DNA of 64,000 bases. It comes from Poecilobothrus nobilitatus (lineage: Eukaryota; Arthropoda; Insecta; Diptera; Dolichopodidae). The stretch covers positions 173,040,200-173,104,199 of the forward strand of contig OX352774.1 of NCBI GenBank assembly GCA_947095535.1, read 5' to 3'. Both the position numbers and the translations under genes were made by a program. Under the pieces are notes generated by a model. The model had not been told where the DNA came from, ran no database searches, and saw nothing but the letters and a program-made list of their open reading frames with translations. Position 1 is the first letter of the stretch. Each line of letters begins with the position of its first letter. Positions 21,815 through 32,960 of the stretch are shown piece after piece.

Positions 21815-21960
21815 TATAATTGGTTACAAAATCAGAATTAGATATATGTTTTTTTCCAGAATAGTTATAATTAATTTATGAAAGATTCTGAAGTAGCATA
21901 AATTTTATAGTTGCACTATAAAATCAAGCTATTAATAAATTGTTTTGCAGAAAATTGTAT
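21815..21960 (+). repeat. Relative of the 19.4 kb hairpin MITE
   Basis: AATTGGTTACAAAATCAGAA is followed by TTTTTTTCCAGAATAG and later by TTTATAGTTGCACTATAAA. The first block matches the arm of the 19.4 kb hairpin and the sequence at 41318. Confidence 0.5.
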
Positions 21961-23455
21961 AGCCACTCGTCCCCTACAATTTTAAGAATATATTTTTATT
22001 AAAATGACCAGTTTTAATACTTTTAATATTTCGGAGTTTTAAAATAATTTTTTTTTGGACATGTTGAATTAATAACAAAAATTTTTTTTTATAATTAAAA
22101 TAAAGTTCGACTTTATTTTCATTTCGATTGGGCCATTATTTCTTGCGTTGCAAAATATCGAATTTAATAAAAACTCTGATAAACTAAAGAAACCGAATTT
22201 GTAAAAGTTACGATTTCAGCTTTATTTATTTGGCGAAAAAAAAATAAAACTGATTCGACTTTATAACTTTCGGCGTTCTTTCTGTGCACATATGTATATA
22301 TTCTTCAAATTTTATCATTTTTATACTAAGAGATTCACATAATAAATGGCCTTCTAATATCCTTGCCAGCAAATTTTCGTATTAAATATATATATATATA
22401 TATATATACATATAATTTCCACTCTTTTTTTTTTGTGTAAAAGACGCTAATATTTGTTATGAACATTTCTCACGTGTAACCGCATTGATTTTTAATTCAT
22501 ACTTTTTATTATTTTCTTATACCCATATTCGTGTTGTTTGCTTTTTTTACTTAGAACGTTTTTTCTTTCTTCTTCCTTTTATTTCCTTTTTTTTTTCATT
22601 TTTTATCAAATCCCAAAATATTTTAAGATAAATTTGCAGGCCTTTGTTTTAAACTAACTTTTTTACCATTTTAATTTGTATAATTGTATGTTTGTCTATA
22701 TATATATATACTATTTAACAACCAGATGATGTTATATAATATTCTGGTCTAAGTTTTATTTTATTGTTTTTATTTTTTTTTTTTTTTTTGGTTATCGCAC
22801 AATATTACTTTTTTGTTAATTTCTTTATCATAAACTTGTTCTGAATATAAAATTAGTGCGTTGTTATTATTATTACGTAGGCATATACATACATATATCC
22901 GATCCGATATGAATTGAAGAAAACTTTTCCATAGTTCGAAACAAAAAAAAAAAAAAAATTAAAAATAATTACATATTTTAGTTCAAGATTATAACTTTCA
23001 TATAAGTAAGTATGTCTTAAAAATTTAGAAGTTAATGTTTATAACAATATTGTGAATAAATTTGATACTCAATTTCTGATACAATTTCATTAAGACATTT
23101 TATAAGAGTACATGCGGTCCTTTTTATGATTCTCCAATACATCGAATATGAAACAGGAAATAAAACCTATTCATATCATTATATACCAGAAACGAAAATT
23201 TAAAATAAAATCTTTTTTATATACATAAATAGTGAATTAATGAATGTCAAACTTTCTGTGACCAGATCAAGTTCAAAAAAAGCTTCATATATATTATCAA
23301 AATATAGAGGAAGACTTTTCTTAAAATTGATGAGATGAAAAGAAAAACTTAAATGATATCAACACACTCGAAAGGAAAAGGCAGCCATCATTTTGCTGCT
23401 ACATTGCATGTGACATCAGGAAAATTTTCTTAAATAAATAAATAAAACATATCAA
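21961..23455. other. AT-rich DNA with (TA)n
   Basis: Microsatellites near 22386-22408 and 22697-22710 and several poly-T runs. No gene seen. Confidence 0.6.
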
Positions 23456-24290
23456 TCAAATGTCACGTTTATACCGTATGTAATTTAACTAGAGCCACTA
23501 GCGTCAAAACGAGTTTGACAATTGTAGTAACTGTTCATAGCCCCAAATGTCAAAATAGTAATTTGATAAAATAATAAATTTTTAGATTTTGTATTACATA
23601 TGTACATACATATTTTTTTAAATAATAGAAAATAATTTAAAAATTTCAGGTATATATACAAGATTAGAAGAAGTGCAAGTTTAAAACAAAGAAGATTCCG
23701 AAATCAGAAAAGGAGAAGGTAGTACAATTTTGTTTTAATATGTTGTTAAAATGATGAATAATTTTTATTTTTCAGATTCAGATTATAAAACTATGAAGGG
23801 AAAAAGTTGTAACACTGGCTTAATCCTATACTCGAATTCTTGAAATTTATGTTCCATGCACAAGATTATTAGGAAGGGTATTATCGGACTTCAGAAGTAG
23901 GAAATTATTTCATTTCTTGTCCAATTAGTCGCCTTATTTTTTGTAATCTTCCCATTATAATTATTATTTAACAAATAAATTATTTTTAAAAAACTTATTT
24001 CAACTTTTGGTTTCTAACAATAAACAAATTTTAATTCGAACAAATTCAATATGGAAGCAAATTTAAAAAATGACGTATGTAGCAAGAATTATAACATTTG
24101 TAGTAATAATGTGGTGTTTATACTGTTGCTACGCAACTCTACCTATATTTAGAATCTTCAGCTAAACCTTCAGCTAATTTAGCTAGCTAAAGCTAAAAAA
24201 ATGTTGTGTTTATACCGTTGCTACAAACGTCAAACCATTTAGCTCTAGTTAAATTAGCTACAGTATAAACGCGGCAAATGAATCACAAAC
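23456..24290. repeat. Cluster of inverted, MITE-like units sharing GTTTATACcGTtGCTAC
   Basis: GTGTTTATACTGTTGCTACG (24113) and GTGTTTATACCGTTGCTACA (24206) are direct copies about 92 bp apart, and TAGCTACAGTATAAACGC (24259-24276) is the inverted form closing the unit. An older relative, ACGTTTATACCGTATG, lies at 23465. AGCTAAA/TTTAGCT blocks fill the interior. It is probably a small DNA transposon derivative; the family is not identified. A short stretch at 23651-23700 between AG and GTAGTAC is open in one frame but too weak to call. Confidence 0.5.
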
Positions 24291-25440
24291 CAAGCAATAT
24301 GTTGTTTGGCTTCATTAACTAATTACCACACGAATTAAATAAGGCCCGCAAACAAAAATGAACATAAAGTCTATTTTTTTTTTTTTTAAATGAACAGAAA
24401 ATCTAAACCAATGCGTTCAAATTTATGGGTGTTAGTTTATAAAATTTCTGAGCCCGAAGTCTAATTTTAATCTAGGAAAATCTATTTTTTGGGTTAAATA
24501 ATTCTGTTTAATTGTTTAATTCAACATGGACAGGAACTTTTTTTTATATGATAGGCGTTAGTTAATTACTGTTTGTCAACGTTGTCGGTTCGTGTATGAT
24601 TGATTTGTAGCTTTATCTGATATAAATTCACTCACAATATGACTGGAAACTCAATTCCAATTCCAATTAATAGCAAACCCTAAGTTTATTACTTCTAACT
24701 CTTTTACTTATGCACTTAAGGCATACAAAGTACTCAGTTAACACCATTGCTATTATTTGTCTTCCATTTTATAAAAATTAAAAAAACTAAAATAAAAGTA
24801 AAAAAGTTAAAAAATCATTATCTTAATTCTATGCTTATTTTTTGTAATGTTCCAAGTTTTTTTTCCTTTTTTTTTTTGTTTTTCTTTAAAAACAGCAGAT
24901 TCAAATCGCCTTTGAATTTGAAATTGAAAAACAGAACAGAAATGTGAACACAAAAAAAAAAAAAAAAATTAAAATTTTTCATTTGTACATTTTTATATAT
25001 TTTGTATTAAATGACCGGAAATAGAGTCTACAACGGCGAGAATGAAAGCAAAAAACCAAAAAAAAAAAACAATTCCAAGTCGCAGACGAAATGCTACCCT
25101 ATACTTAGAATCTTATGTATTATTTCATAAACAATGAGATGCTTTTTTTTTTTGTTTTTATATTTTTTTTGTTCTGAGACAATTTTGATTGCGGAAGTTC
25201 TCCATATTCCATTCAATGTGTAGTTTATAATGTGTCTGATGGTAATAATTCATCTGTAATTGCAATATCATAATACATATATGAAAAGTGTATACATATT
25301 GTGGTTAATATAATCTGATTGTTGCAATCTTTGGTTAATGGACTATTGATTTGTTTGTTGTTCAAATGAAAATTGAGTAGTCAAATCTGGTTGTCAGTTT
25401 TTGTTTTAAGTAGTTAAATAATGCATTTTTTTTTTAAGTA
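24291..25440. other. AT-rich DNA, no gene seen
   Basis: Poly-A/T runs and generic AT-rich sequence. The open frame 24747-24947 is Lys/Phe-rich low complexity. Confidence 0.6.
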
Positions 25441-25575
25441 CATAGAGTGTGGATTCGAATCCCACCCACATCGTAAGAGTTATCCCCCCTTACGACAGTT
25501 ACATGGCTGAAAAGGAAAGGCTGTCTAATTATGCTCATTTAGTGCACATTCAAATGCACTAAAAAAAATAGACTA
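25441..25575 (+). mobile_element. tRNA-derived SINE, copy 2 (5' truncated)
   Basis: Begins at the B-box region GTGTGGATTCGAATCCCACC, continues ATCGTAAGAG...CCTTACGACAGTTACATGGC, and carries the signature GAAAAGGAAAGGCTGTCTAA. The A-box half is missing, consistent with 5' truncation on insertion. The tail differs from the other copies. Confidence 0.8.
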
Positions 25576-25648
25576 AAACTATCTTTTGGTTTAAAGATTG
25601 ATTGATTACTGGTTTGTCTACATATTATGTTTACGTAATAAACATATT

Positions 25649-25720
25649 ATGATCATATTATAGCAACATTATCTCATAATATTAAGTAGTAATTAGATAA
25701 TGTTGCTGACATAAGATCAT
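25649..25720. repeat. Stem-loop with 26-bp arms
   Basis: ATGATCATATTATAGCAACA + TTATCT (25649-25674) pairs with AGATAATGTTGCT + GACATAAGATCAT (25695-25720). The inner 13 bp are perfect, with a 20-nt loop. A MITE core or fold-back is likely. Confidence 0.7.
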
Positions 25721-26079
25721 GAATTATGACCTAGCATCAACAACTTTATTTAATATCATATTATACGAAATGGAGTGCCAGTAGAAATGAACATATGATT
25801 TTGTTCTTTTATTATTTTTATGTCCATTATACATACATACATGTTCAATGTATAGAAAAAATCATCTGTCAAAAATAAAATTTTATTCAACAGACTTTAT
25901 GCTGAGTCTACAATTAATATTCTCGTTTCTTTAGCAACAATTAGATTAGAGTTTGACAGAAAAAATTAAGTAAAATATAATTTTAATTTTACTAAATGTT
26001 GGCTTCTTCTCTATTTTAACTCATATGTAATGCAATATTTTGTTTCTTGAATATTTAAAATTTTTTTTTTTTATATATA

Positions 26080-26220
26080 TTTCCCTGCCATAAAAATGTG
26101 ACAAGAAAATTACATAGCCTTTCCTTTCCAGATGTGGCTGTATATGTCAGAGGGACAAATTATTCTTACAATCGAATACAATTGGGATTCGATCCCACAC
26201 TCTCTTAATGTTTACAGCGT
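26080..26220 (-). mobile_element. tRNA-derived SINE, copy 3 (minus strand)
   Basis: The reverse complement reads GAGTGTGGGATCGAATCCCA (B box), GTAAGAATAATTTGTCCCTC, ACAGCCACATCTGGAAAGGA, AAGGCTATGTAATTTTCTTG and CACATTTTTATGGCAGGGAA, the body and 3' end of the family. The A-box head is missing. Confidence 0.8.
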
Positions 26221-26739
26221 ATATTTTAAATTGAATTCGAAATTATTTTAGAAATATTGCAAAAAAATGCACCTATTAAATAAAATGATTTCTTTTTATT
26301 TTTTAATTTGATATACTATTCAATTATTTGACACTTTAATTCATATATAAATCGGAAAAAAGTTAAAAGTTAAAATTGTTTCCACGACTACAAAACTACT
26401 GCGTTTATTGTAAACACTTTCATACACTTTAAAACATTTCAACTTTTCTTGAAGAGTTGTCTGCGAATAGGGAACGAACAAGAACGTTCAATGTAGATGC
26501 AGCTTTACTTGTATAGTATAATTAATACAAATAATGCCGAACCCTTTTCTTTCGAATATGAACCATATGATGAAATCTAACCTAAAATTTACATTTACTA
26601 TTTTAATTTTCTTTGTTACAACGTATTAGTATTTAATTTTACCGTTTCAAATTTTCCAAATTTCTATAATCGTTTCATCGTAAAAAATAATTTTATATAA
26701 TGTTTCTGTTTTTATGTAACTATACATTTCACAAATCAC
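26221..26739. other. AT-rich DNA, no gene seen
   Basis: No recognisable element. Confidence 0.6.
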
Positions 26740-27175
26740 TGTAACTACTATCTTACCTAGAGCTCAGACGAGATAGTAGTATCAAGATAGTGCACAAATG
26801 CATACACATTTTTGACAATACTATTACATTTTTTCAACTATCTTCTTCACTGTCTTAACATTTTTCTAGCTAGTAATTGAGATAGTAATTTGACACTTCG
26901 AACAATTAAAAATGACAAATGAAAAACAACATTCATGTCAAATAAATTTGTTGCCGTTGTTTTATTTTTAATTTGATATTTTGTTTGTATCTATTTTAAA
27001 AATTAAATATTTTGAAAAAATATAAAATAAATTTGAAAAATTTTGATAATAAATGAAACGTCTTGATAGTAAAAATGTCACAAACGTCAAACAGACATTA
27101 ATTTGATATTTCGTATTACACACTCGCAAGATAGTATAACTGTCTTGTCTAGCTGCCGGACGCCAAACTTTTTGA
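26740..27175. repeat. Possible MITE bounded by ACTATCTT motifs
   Basis: ACTACTATCT (26744-26753) and AGATAGTAGT (26771-26780) form a 10-bp perfect stem. AAGATAG, ACTATCT and GATAGT motifs recur to 27140, where CGCAAGATAGTATAACTGTC is roughly the inverse of the left end. A lone relative, TACTATCTT...GAGATAGTA, sits at 37810-37835. The boundaries are uncertain. Confidence 0.4.
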
Positions 27176-27922
27176 TTGCAGAAAAACAAATTAATTATCT
27201 GTTGGCAGTTATTTTTTGTTTTTTTTTTTTCAATTACAAATTTTTTTTTTTTCGAATGTAACACCATTTTTTAGTACATAATTTTTTTTTTATTTAAATT
27301 TTTTTGTTTACTTTACGAAACGGAAGACTTAAAACTTATGTTTAATTTTTTTTTTTTTTTTAAGAATACTTTAAAGTGGTTATTTTGTATGTAAGTACAT
27401 ATATTTAAATTTATGTATAAATTATAATAATTTTTTTACTTTAATGTAAAAAATGCAAACAAGTGAGAATTAATAACGCTTAAAAAATAATAAAAAAAAA
27501 AAAAACGAACAATTACTATCATACTGTTTTATTATTAGTTTTTTTGTTTTTTTTGCAAATTTGTACGTAATGTACTTAAAAAGTGGAAATTGAAATTATT
27601 AAAACCACTTAGACACAAAATATTTAAAATAAAAAACCCATAAAATAAACTAAGCGTTAAGAGAAGAAATAAGATTTAAAATAAATAAATAAAAAAAAAA
27701 AAAAACGAAATTTGAAGGTCATAAAATTAAGATACTTAATTTACACTTTATAATTAAAATTTTAATTTAATTTTAGTAGTTTAAAAGTGAAAAAACAATT
27801 TCCAGATGAAAAATAAAAATCTTGAAAGAAAAGTGAAGAAAAGTTGAAATTACAAAATTTAGAAAAGTCATAAACATATTGAATTGTTCAATCAAACATT
27901 TTAAGTAAATGTGAACAAGTAA
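27176..27922. other. AT-rich DNA leading into a low-homopolymer island
   Basis: After several poly-T tracts, the sequence from about 27780 becomes purine-rich (AAAAGTGAAAAAACAA, GAAAGAAAAGTGAAGAAAAG), which resembles fly 5' untranslated regions. A GTAAGT donor-like site follows GTGAACAA near 27919. No promoter is established. Confidence 0.35.
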
Positions 27923-28090
27923 GTGAACATTATCAACTTTGAACATCAAGAACGCACGCAAGAAGTCACCATTCTCTTATTATTATATTTTTGCCTAGAT
28001 ACTATTTTTGAACGAAGAACAGCAACAAAAGCAAACACGAGACCGGATGATTACCATGACAGAGGGTTATTAGTTAGTGGGAATGCTTAG
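27923..28090 (+). other. Stop-free coding-like segment, 55 codons, unknown
   Basis: The frame has no ATG but is open from a TAA at 27920 to a TAG at 28088. Codon choice is mixed (CGC, ACG, GTC, ACC, CCG, GAC), unlike the Lys/Asn/Phe frames elsewhere. It contains a hydrophobic stretch VTILLLLYFCL followed by a hydrophilic tail with TRPDDYHDRG. It could be a 3'-terminal exon: TATTTTTGCCTAG at 27998 is a good acceptor inside it, and the reading after it is TIFERRTATKANTRPDDYHD up to the stop. I recognise no family. It could also be a relic of a mobile element. Confidence 0.25.
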
Positions 28091-28595
28091 GAAAAGCATT
28101 AGTAAAAAAAAACTAACTAATAGTAAACTAAAAAACTAAAATAAATAACTAAATGAAAATAAGTATGTATATTTACGCATTTTATTACATGCCATTTAAA
28201 AATTAATAAAATAATTCTTTAACATACCTTGAACAAGTCATGGTTAATGTAAAAAAATTCGTCAAACAAGATTAGCGAAACTTTAACCGATATTCATAAG
28301 AATATAGAATGAAGGTGAAGTTTTAGTAACAAAAATTATGGCGCGATTACATACTTATGAAATTACAATATGACACGAAACATACTAAGAGTATACTAAA
28401 AATATGTTAGTAATTGTCAATTTGTGAATTATTAACAAACAAAACTAGAGTATATTATTAAACAGTAATTATTGAGAGAAATATAATATACTTTTAAACT
28501 AATAAATATACCTACTAATGTGATTATAGTAATTGTGTTATATAGCAACACTTAGCTAAAACAATATTTCAATTTATGTTTTAATTTATTATCAG
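28091..28595. other. AT-rich DNA, no gene seen
   Basis: Short repeats of ACTAAATAA-like sequence; nothing coding. Confidence 0.6.
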
Positions 28596-28614
28596 AAACT
28601 ACGAACCAGGAAAA
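28596..28614 (+). other. Candidate 19-nt microexon (speculative)
   Basis: TTATGTTTTAATTTATTATCAG is a reasonable acceptor with a pyrimidine/T-rich tract ending at 28595. AAACTACGAACCAGGAAAA is followed at once by GTAAGTAT, a textbook donor. The length is not a multiple of three. Both signals are needed for a microexon, but either may be fortuitous. Confidence 0.15.
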
Positions 28615-28684
28615 GTAAGTATTAACCGCACACAAGCAACTTGTAAGAGATACAAACATACCATAATCAGTGGAGTGAAAATAG

Positions 28685-28861
28685 TATAGTAAAGATATCA
28701 TCAAACCTCAAATCCTGTCCATTATTACGAATTACGATAAACAAATTGTTAAAAAAAACCCTCAAACTGAACATTTTACCGAAAATAATTTGGTGAATAA
28801 AAAGAATGTTAGCCGTAACTCTACGACTATCAAGAGAGCTGAGTCCTACCTGCAGATTTAA
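28685..28861 (+). other. Stop-free coding-like segment, 58 codons, unknown
   Basis: Open from a TAG at 28682 to TAA at 28859, without an ATG. The reading includes KDIIKPQILSIITNYDKQIV and NVSRNSTTIKRAESYLQI, and the codons include AGC, CGT, ACG, GAG, TCC, TAC, CTG and CAG, so composition is distinctly coding-like for this window. It lies in the same frame as the open stretch at 28595-28615, but three stops intervene. No family is recognised; an exon of a spliced gene or a transposon gag/ORF relic are both possible. Confidence 0.3.
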
Positions 28862-30284
28862 TCTATTCTCATAACTAAGTAAACCGAACGGATCAGGCCA
28901 AAGGTAGTGACTTAAAACAAAGCGTAAATTTCACCTTTGAAAAGACTCAATTAAAAATCAATTTTCAAAATTTGTAATCACTTTTCATTTCCTAACTCAA
29001 GTTCGCTTCTTTGACCAGGCAGTCAGTCTTTGATTAGTACATGATTACTAAAGGTCTTTTTACTTATTGTTTGATCACCTCCTTTGGTCGTGTTTAGTGG
29101 GTTAAATTCATACATACTTATAGCGGACTCGTCCTTGTTTCACCCCTTTTGGTAGTTCCTACCTATCCTCGAGAAAAAAAAAATTCAATCTACTCAAATA
29201 ACTTTTAAAATACTCTTTTTTTTTTTAAATATTTTTGTGTCTTCAAATTTCATAATTTAGATTTCTTTTGATGGTTACTGTTTTTTTTCTTGCAGAACTT
29301 GCAAAACTTTTTAAAAGGTTTTTTTTTTTTTTTTGTAAAAAATAATGATAGTGTGACTAATATAATTTTTTTTACAAAATAATCAAAATTTTATATTGTA
29401 AAGTTTTCTTTTGTCCAAATAATCCAAATTATTACCAATATAAATAAATTCGTTCCAGATCGATCACTTAAATACTTAAAATTTTAAATTTAAAAAAGAG
29501 ATTAAATTATGGAATAAATGAAGCAAATTTTTTTTTTTTCTAAATTGATCACAAAAAAACACAAAATTACACAATCATATTTAATGACTAATTAAAATGG
29601 TTAAATGCGTTTATAATCCATTAAAACAAAAAACAATTAAATTTAACTTTAAAGTAAAGTTAAATAACCCATCTTATAATAAATTAAATGAAGTATGATA
29701 TATTTATTTTATAACTACATTTTCAATCGATTCCTCAGCCGAATCTATTAACTCTATTAAAAAAAAATCTCTTTATTTCACAATTTTACAATTTTTTCGT
29801 TATTCAGTTTACCACAAAATCGATTCTTCTGGATTCTTCTATCTATTAAATTAAGAGTTTTATGATATTTGCCGAAGATGTCGTATGTTATAATTTACAC
29901 TATAAAATGTTGTGTTAAATTCAAGTATATTAAGTTTAAAGTAGTTGCCATAACCTTAATTTAAATTAAAATCTTATAATATGTATATACATATATATAT
30001 ATTTATTTTTGAAAATGTGTTTCATTATTTTACTCCTGAAGTCAGAAATAATATTTACTTCTTTCAGATTGTCATACTTAGGTTTTTAACTGATTAAATA
30101 TCTTTAAGAAAGTTTATAATTGTCAAATAAAAATTTGATTAATTGTTTCTTGTGTAGTTGTGACAGTAAATATTTTTAATTCTTTAAGGACGAAATTATA
30201 TGTTTTACTTATAACTTATCATTGAGAACTCACACTATTTTATAGATATTTTGTTGATATAGGAATCTGTTCAGAAAAAAACCG
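28862..30284. other. Mixed-complexity then AT-rich DNA
   Basis: 28862-29170 is less AT-rich. The minus strand there contains LPKGVKQGRV, faintly like a reverse-transcriptase GVPQGxVLSP block, but the context does not support it. 29170-30280 is ordinary AT-rich sequence. Confidence 0.45.
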
Positions 30285-30530
30285 TTAATGCCTCCTCTGA
30301 AAACCAAGATACAAAAAGGGGTGCACAGACTAACGTATATACCTTAAAGAGCCGCAGATGAAACAGCTCCGCCCATGGAAAATTATTTGTCATATGTACA
30401 GCACGAATATGGAAAAGTTTGCCGCTGGAAGTATTCGCTTTAATTGATTGGCAACTATAACGTGTATATTATCGGAAAGAAGACCGTCAAACATCTTTGT
30501 TCTAAACAGTTCTCCCGACATCCAGTAACT
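30285..30530 (+). mobile_element. LINE ORF2 C-terminal tail, WNSLP family, copy 1
   Basis: MPPLKT-QDTK-like residues at about 30288 correspond to the (I/M)PPxxxFxRNTR block of the family. Downstream, KLFVICTARIWKSLPLEVFA (about 30379-30440) matches the very conserved SFVxRTxxxWNSLPxxVFP block near the C-terminus of CR1/jockey-superfamily LINE proteins. A stop follows at 30458, but the remaining residues still resemble the YNLxxFKxxV end. Frameshifts separate the blocks. Related tails lie at 32.5, 39.1 and 46.4 kb on the same strand. Confidence 0.7.
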
Positions 30531-30794
30531 TTCCATATTCCCCAATTTCCTTTATTCCATTTATCCCGATCCCTAAATCAAACAGTACATTATTCCATAT
30601 AGATTCTAACCTAACGTTCGATTTAAAACAGAGGTGGGATTTGGTTGGTTAAAGTCCAACACTACCAAAAACAATTCGCGCGTTGATCTCATTGGAGTCT
30701 TTCATGATCTTCACATACCATCGCAAAAAAAAAAAATCAAATTATTTAGGTACTATTTAAAATACTGTTTATAAATATAAATAATTCTTTTCAA
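30531..30794. other. Unassigned DNA between two LINE remnants
   Basis: The minus strand of 30640-30725 reads KIMKDSNEINARIVFGSVGL, coding-like but unassigned. It may belong to the minus-strand LINE next to it. Confidence 0.35.
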
Positions 30795-30935
30795 GAGCAA
30801 CTAGTGACTTCATTATTTCGAAATCACTTTCTCTCGCCAACCACTCCTCCATTATGTCTAAATCACTTTGATTGGCATGCCAAAGTTTATTTTCACTACT
30901 TCTTTCAGGGCTGCATCATCGGTATATAATATTGT
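30795..30935 (-). mobile_element. LINE reverse-transcriptase catalytic-box fragment
   Basis: The minus strand gives YTDDAALKE at about 30924-30898, the Y/F-x-DD catalytic motif C with both aspartates intact. A frame change leads to SENKLWHANQSDLDIMEEWL, which fits the segment after the box (S-x-N...LQxxLDxMExWL) in jockey-type elements. It then fades into AT-rich DNA. It is oriented opposite to the tail at 30.3 kb, so the two derive from separate insertions. Confidence 0.7.
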
Positions 30936-32498
30936 ATATAATCCCTCAAATTTAATTCAAATAAATGAATAACTCTTTCCATTATTAGGTTATTCAACTA
31001 AAGGTTATCCATTATTCAACTAATGTTTTTTTTTTTTAACTAAATAATAAATACTAATGGGACTTTTAGCTAAATTATACTAATGGGACACCCTTATTAA
31101 AAATAATTAAAATTAAACAATTTACACAAAAAAAAAAGGTACACTTCAAGCTTTAGGCTAGATTATTTACAAAAAATTTTTATTACAAAATTTATAATTA
31201 TTTACAAAAAAAAATCCATTTAACCACTTACATAAATATTTAATTCAACATAATTAGGGAAATTCAAAAAATTTTCTTATTTATTAAATAATAAAAAAAA
31301 AAAAAAAAAATTACTTTCAATAAAGTTTTATAGTTTTTCTCTACAAATTTCACTATTTATTTCACATAAAAAAAAGCAACTTTGACTTTTTCTTAAATTA
31401 TTTTAAAAAAAAAGCCTTCACAAAAACAAAAAAAAAAAAAACATTCAAGTGTTTGGAATTTGGTTTCATTTCACATTTTCATCTCAACCACATCCTAAAA
31501 AACATTTTCTTTTTTTATTTTCCAACAAATTTCATTGAAAACACCATGACAATATAAAACATAATATCTATGTATGTAAATATTACCAACATATCTTAAA
31601 ATTATATTGTGAAAACAATATAACAGATCATAAAACATTAAACATAAAAAATTGTAATCTAAATATATCATCATATATGTATATATGTAAATTTATTATA
31701 TGAATTCTTAGATTTGTTTTTTTTTTTTTATTAATTTATCCACAAAAATACGCGACTTTGACAAATTTTCAAATATGACTATAGAAATCCTTTTATTTCT
31801 CTACTTCCCGCTTCATCATTTTAAAAGATATATTTATGGATTATAAAGAAAAATGTTCATACTTTAATATCATATTTTTTAACACAAATCTTTCCCAGCC
31901 TCACTAACATTACAAAAAAAAAAAAAAATCAAAAGACAAATCCTTTCGTTTTGTTTACAACTGTTGTATACCAAAAATAAAACACAAAAATATTGTTTTG
32001 ATTTATAATGGGCAGCAAAGATTTATTACAAAAATACAAGAAAAAAAAAATTTATATATAAAAATATTGGAGACGAAATGAGCAACCGTATAGTAATATG
32101 TTATAGGCCTGAATCCCTTTATATAAGTAGTATAACAATTTTCCGATATTCGTATATAGTTTTCTTTCCAGAAATATTTAATCTGAATAAAAATAAATTC
32201 TGAAGATTATATAAAAACATGTATAATTTTAAACATCCTTCGATCTAAACCAAAATTCCGTAGCAGAATTATCAAGAAAATTGTTCTTAAAGTTTTACCT
32301 TTACAAATTTAAATTTTCTTATGACCAATTTCAACCCAACTGTCTGATCATTTTGTAAAAATTTGATTTCTTCTGCTTTTGTTTCAATAAGCGCGAACTT
32401 CTGAGCATATAAATTAAAGATAAATTATTCTCAAAATGTTTTCAAATAATTAAAAAGTCCTAAAAATATCCATTGATATCACATTTGGGTTCGCGCAC
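30936..32498. other. AT-rich DNA, no gene seen
   Basis: Poly-A runs and AT-rich sequence only. Confidence 0.6.
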
Positions 32499-32960
32499 CC
32501 CAAACTTCATCGACAAAATCCAAAATCACGGCATACGCCTAATTGGCGATCTTTTCGAGCAAATATCCACTCATTCCTTTTAACACTCATCAAAATATTG
32601 GAGAACTTTTTCTATTTTATAGATATCGTGTAGGTAGTGATATTTGCTCGATTGAATTTAAGTCAATTATGCCGCCTCTCAAACAATTCCAATGTAACAC
32701 CAAAGAGGCTTACACTGCTCATTTCTGCACAGTGGAAATCGCCGGTTTTTGCAAATTGTGGAAATGATTTAAAACTCGGTACGGAAACTTTGTGAGAGCT
32801 CCTAAAATGAATATACTTCCTTCAAATGTTTTCCCCTCTGTAAACAACGTTTCATTTCACAATTTGCAAAAATTCAAAAAGAACCTTTGAATAACCTCCC
32901 CTTTAATATTTGTCAATTAACCAAACCCTTAACGGAAACACATTTAACTAAACCTACATA
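32499..32960 (+). mobile_element. LINE ORF2 C-terminal tail, WNSLP family, copy 2
   Basis: FIDKIQNHGIRLIGDLF (from about 32507) matches the LLDxIQxRAIRLIxDP block. A shifted frame gives THQNIGELFLFYRYRVGSDI (HRRxVGxLSLFYRYYxGxCS) and EFKSIMPPLKQFQCNTKEAY (ElxSxMPPxxxFxRNTR). Further on are KMNILPSNVFPSV-like residues (WNxLPSNVFP) and HNLQKFKKNL before stops near 32890. This is the longest copy of the family tail in the window. It has at least three frameshifts and no upstream polymerase, so it is 5' truncated and dead. Confidence 0.85.

Noticed and set aside
23651..23835. Two-exon model with a 58-bp intron (GTAGTAC...TTTTTCAG)
   Set aside because: The first exon would be about 23 codons and the frame stops within five codons after the intron, so support is too weak.
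28990..29170. LPKGVKQGRV on the minus strand as a reverse-transcriptase motif
   Set aside because: No other polymerase block lies before or after it, and the following residues do not fit SPxLFN.
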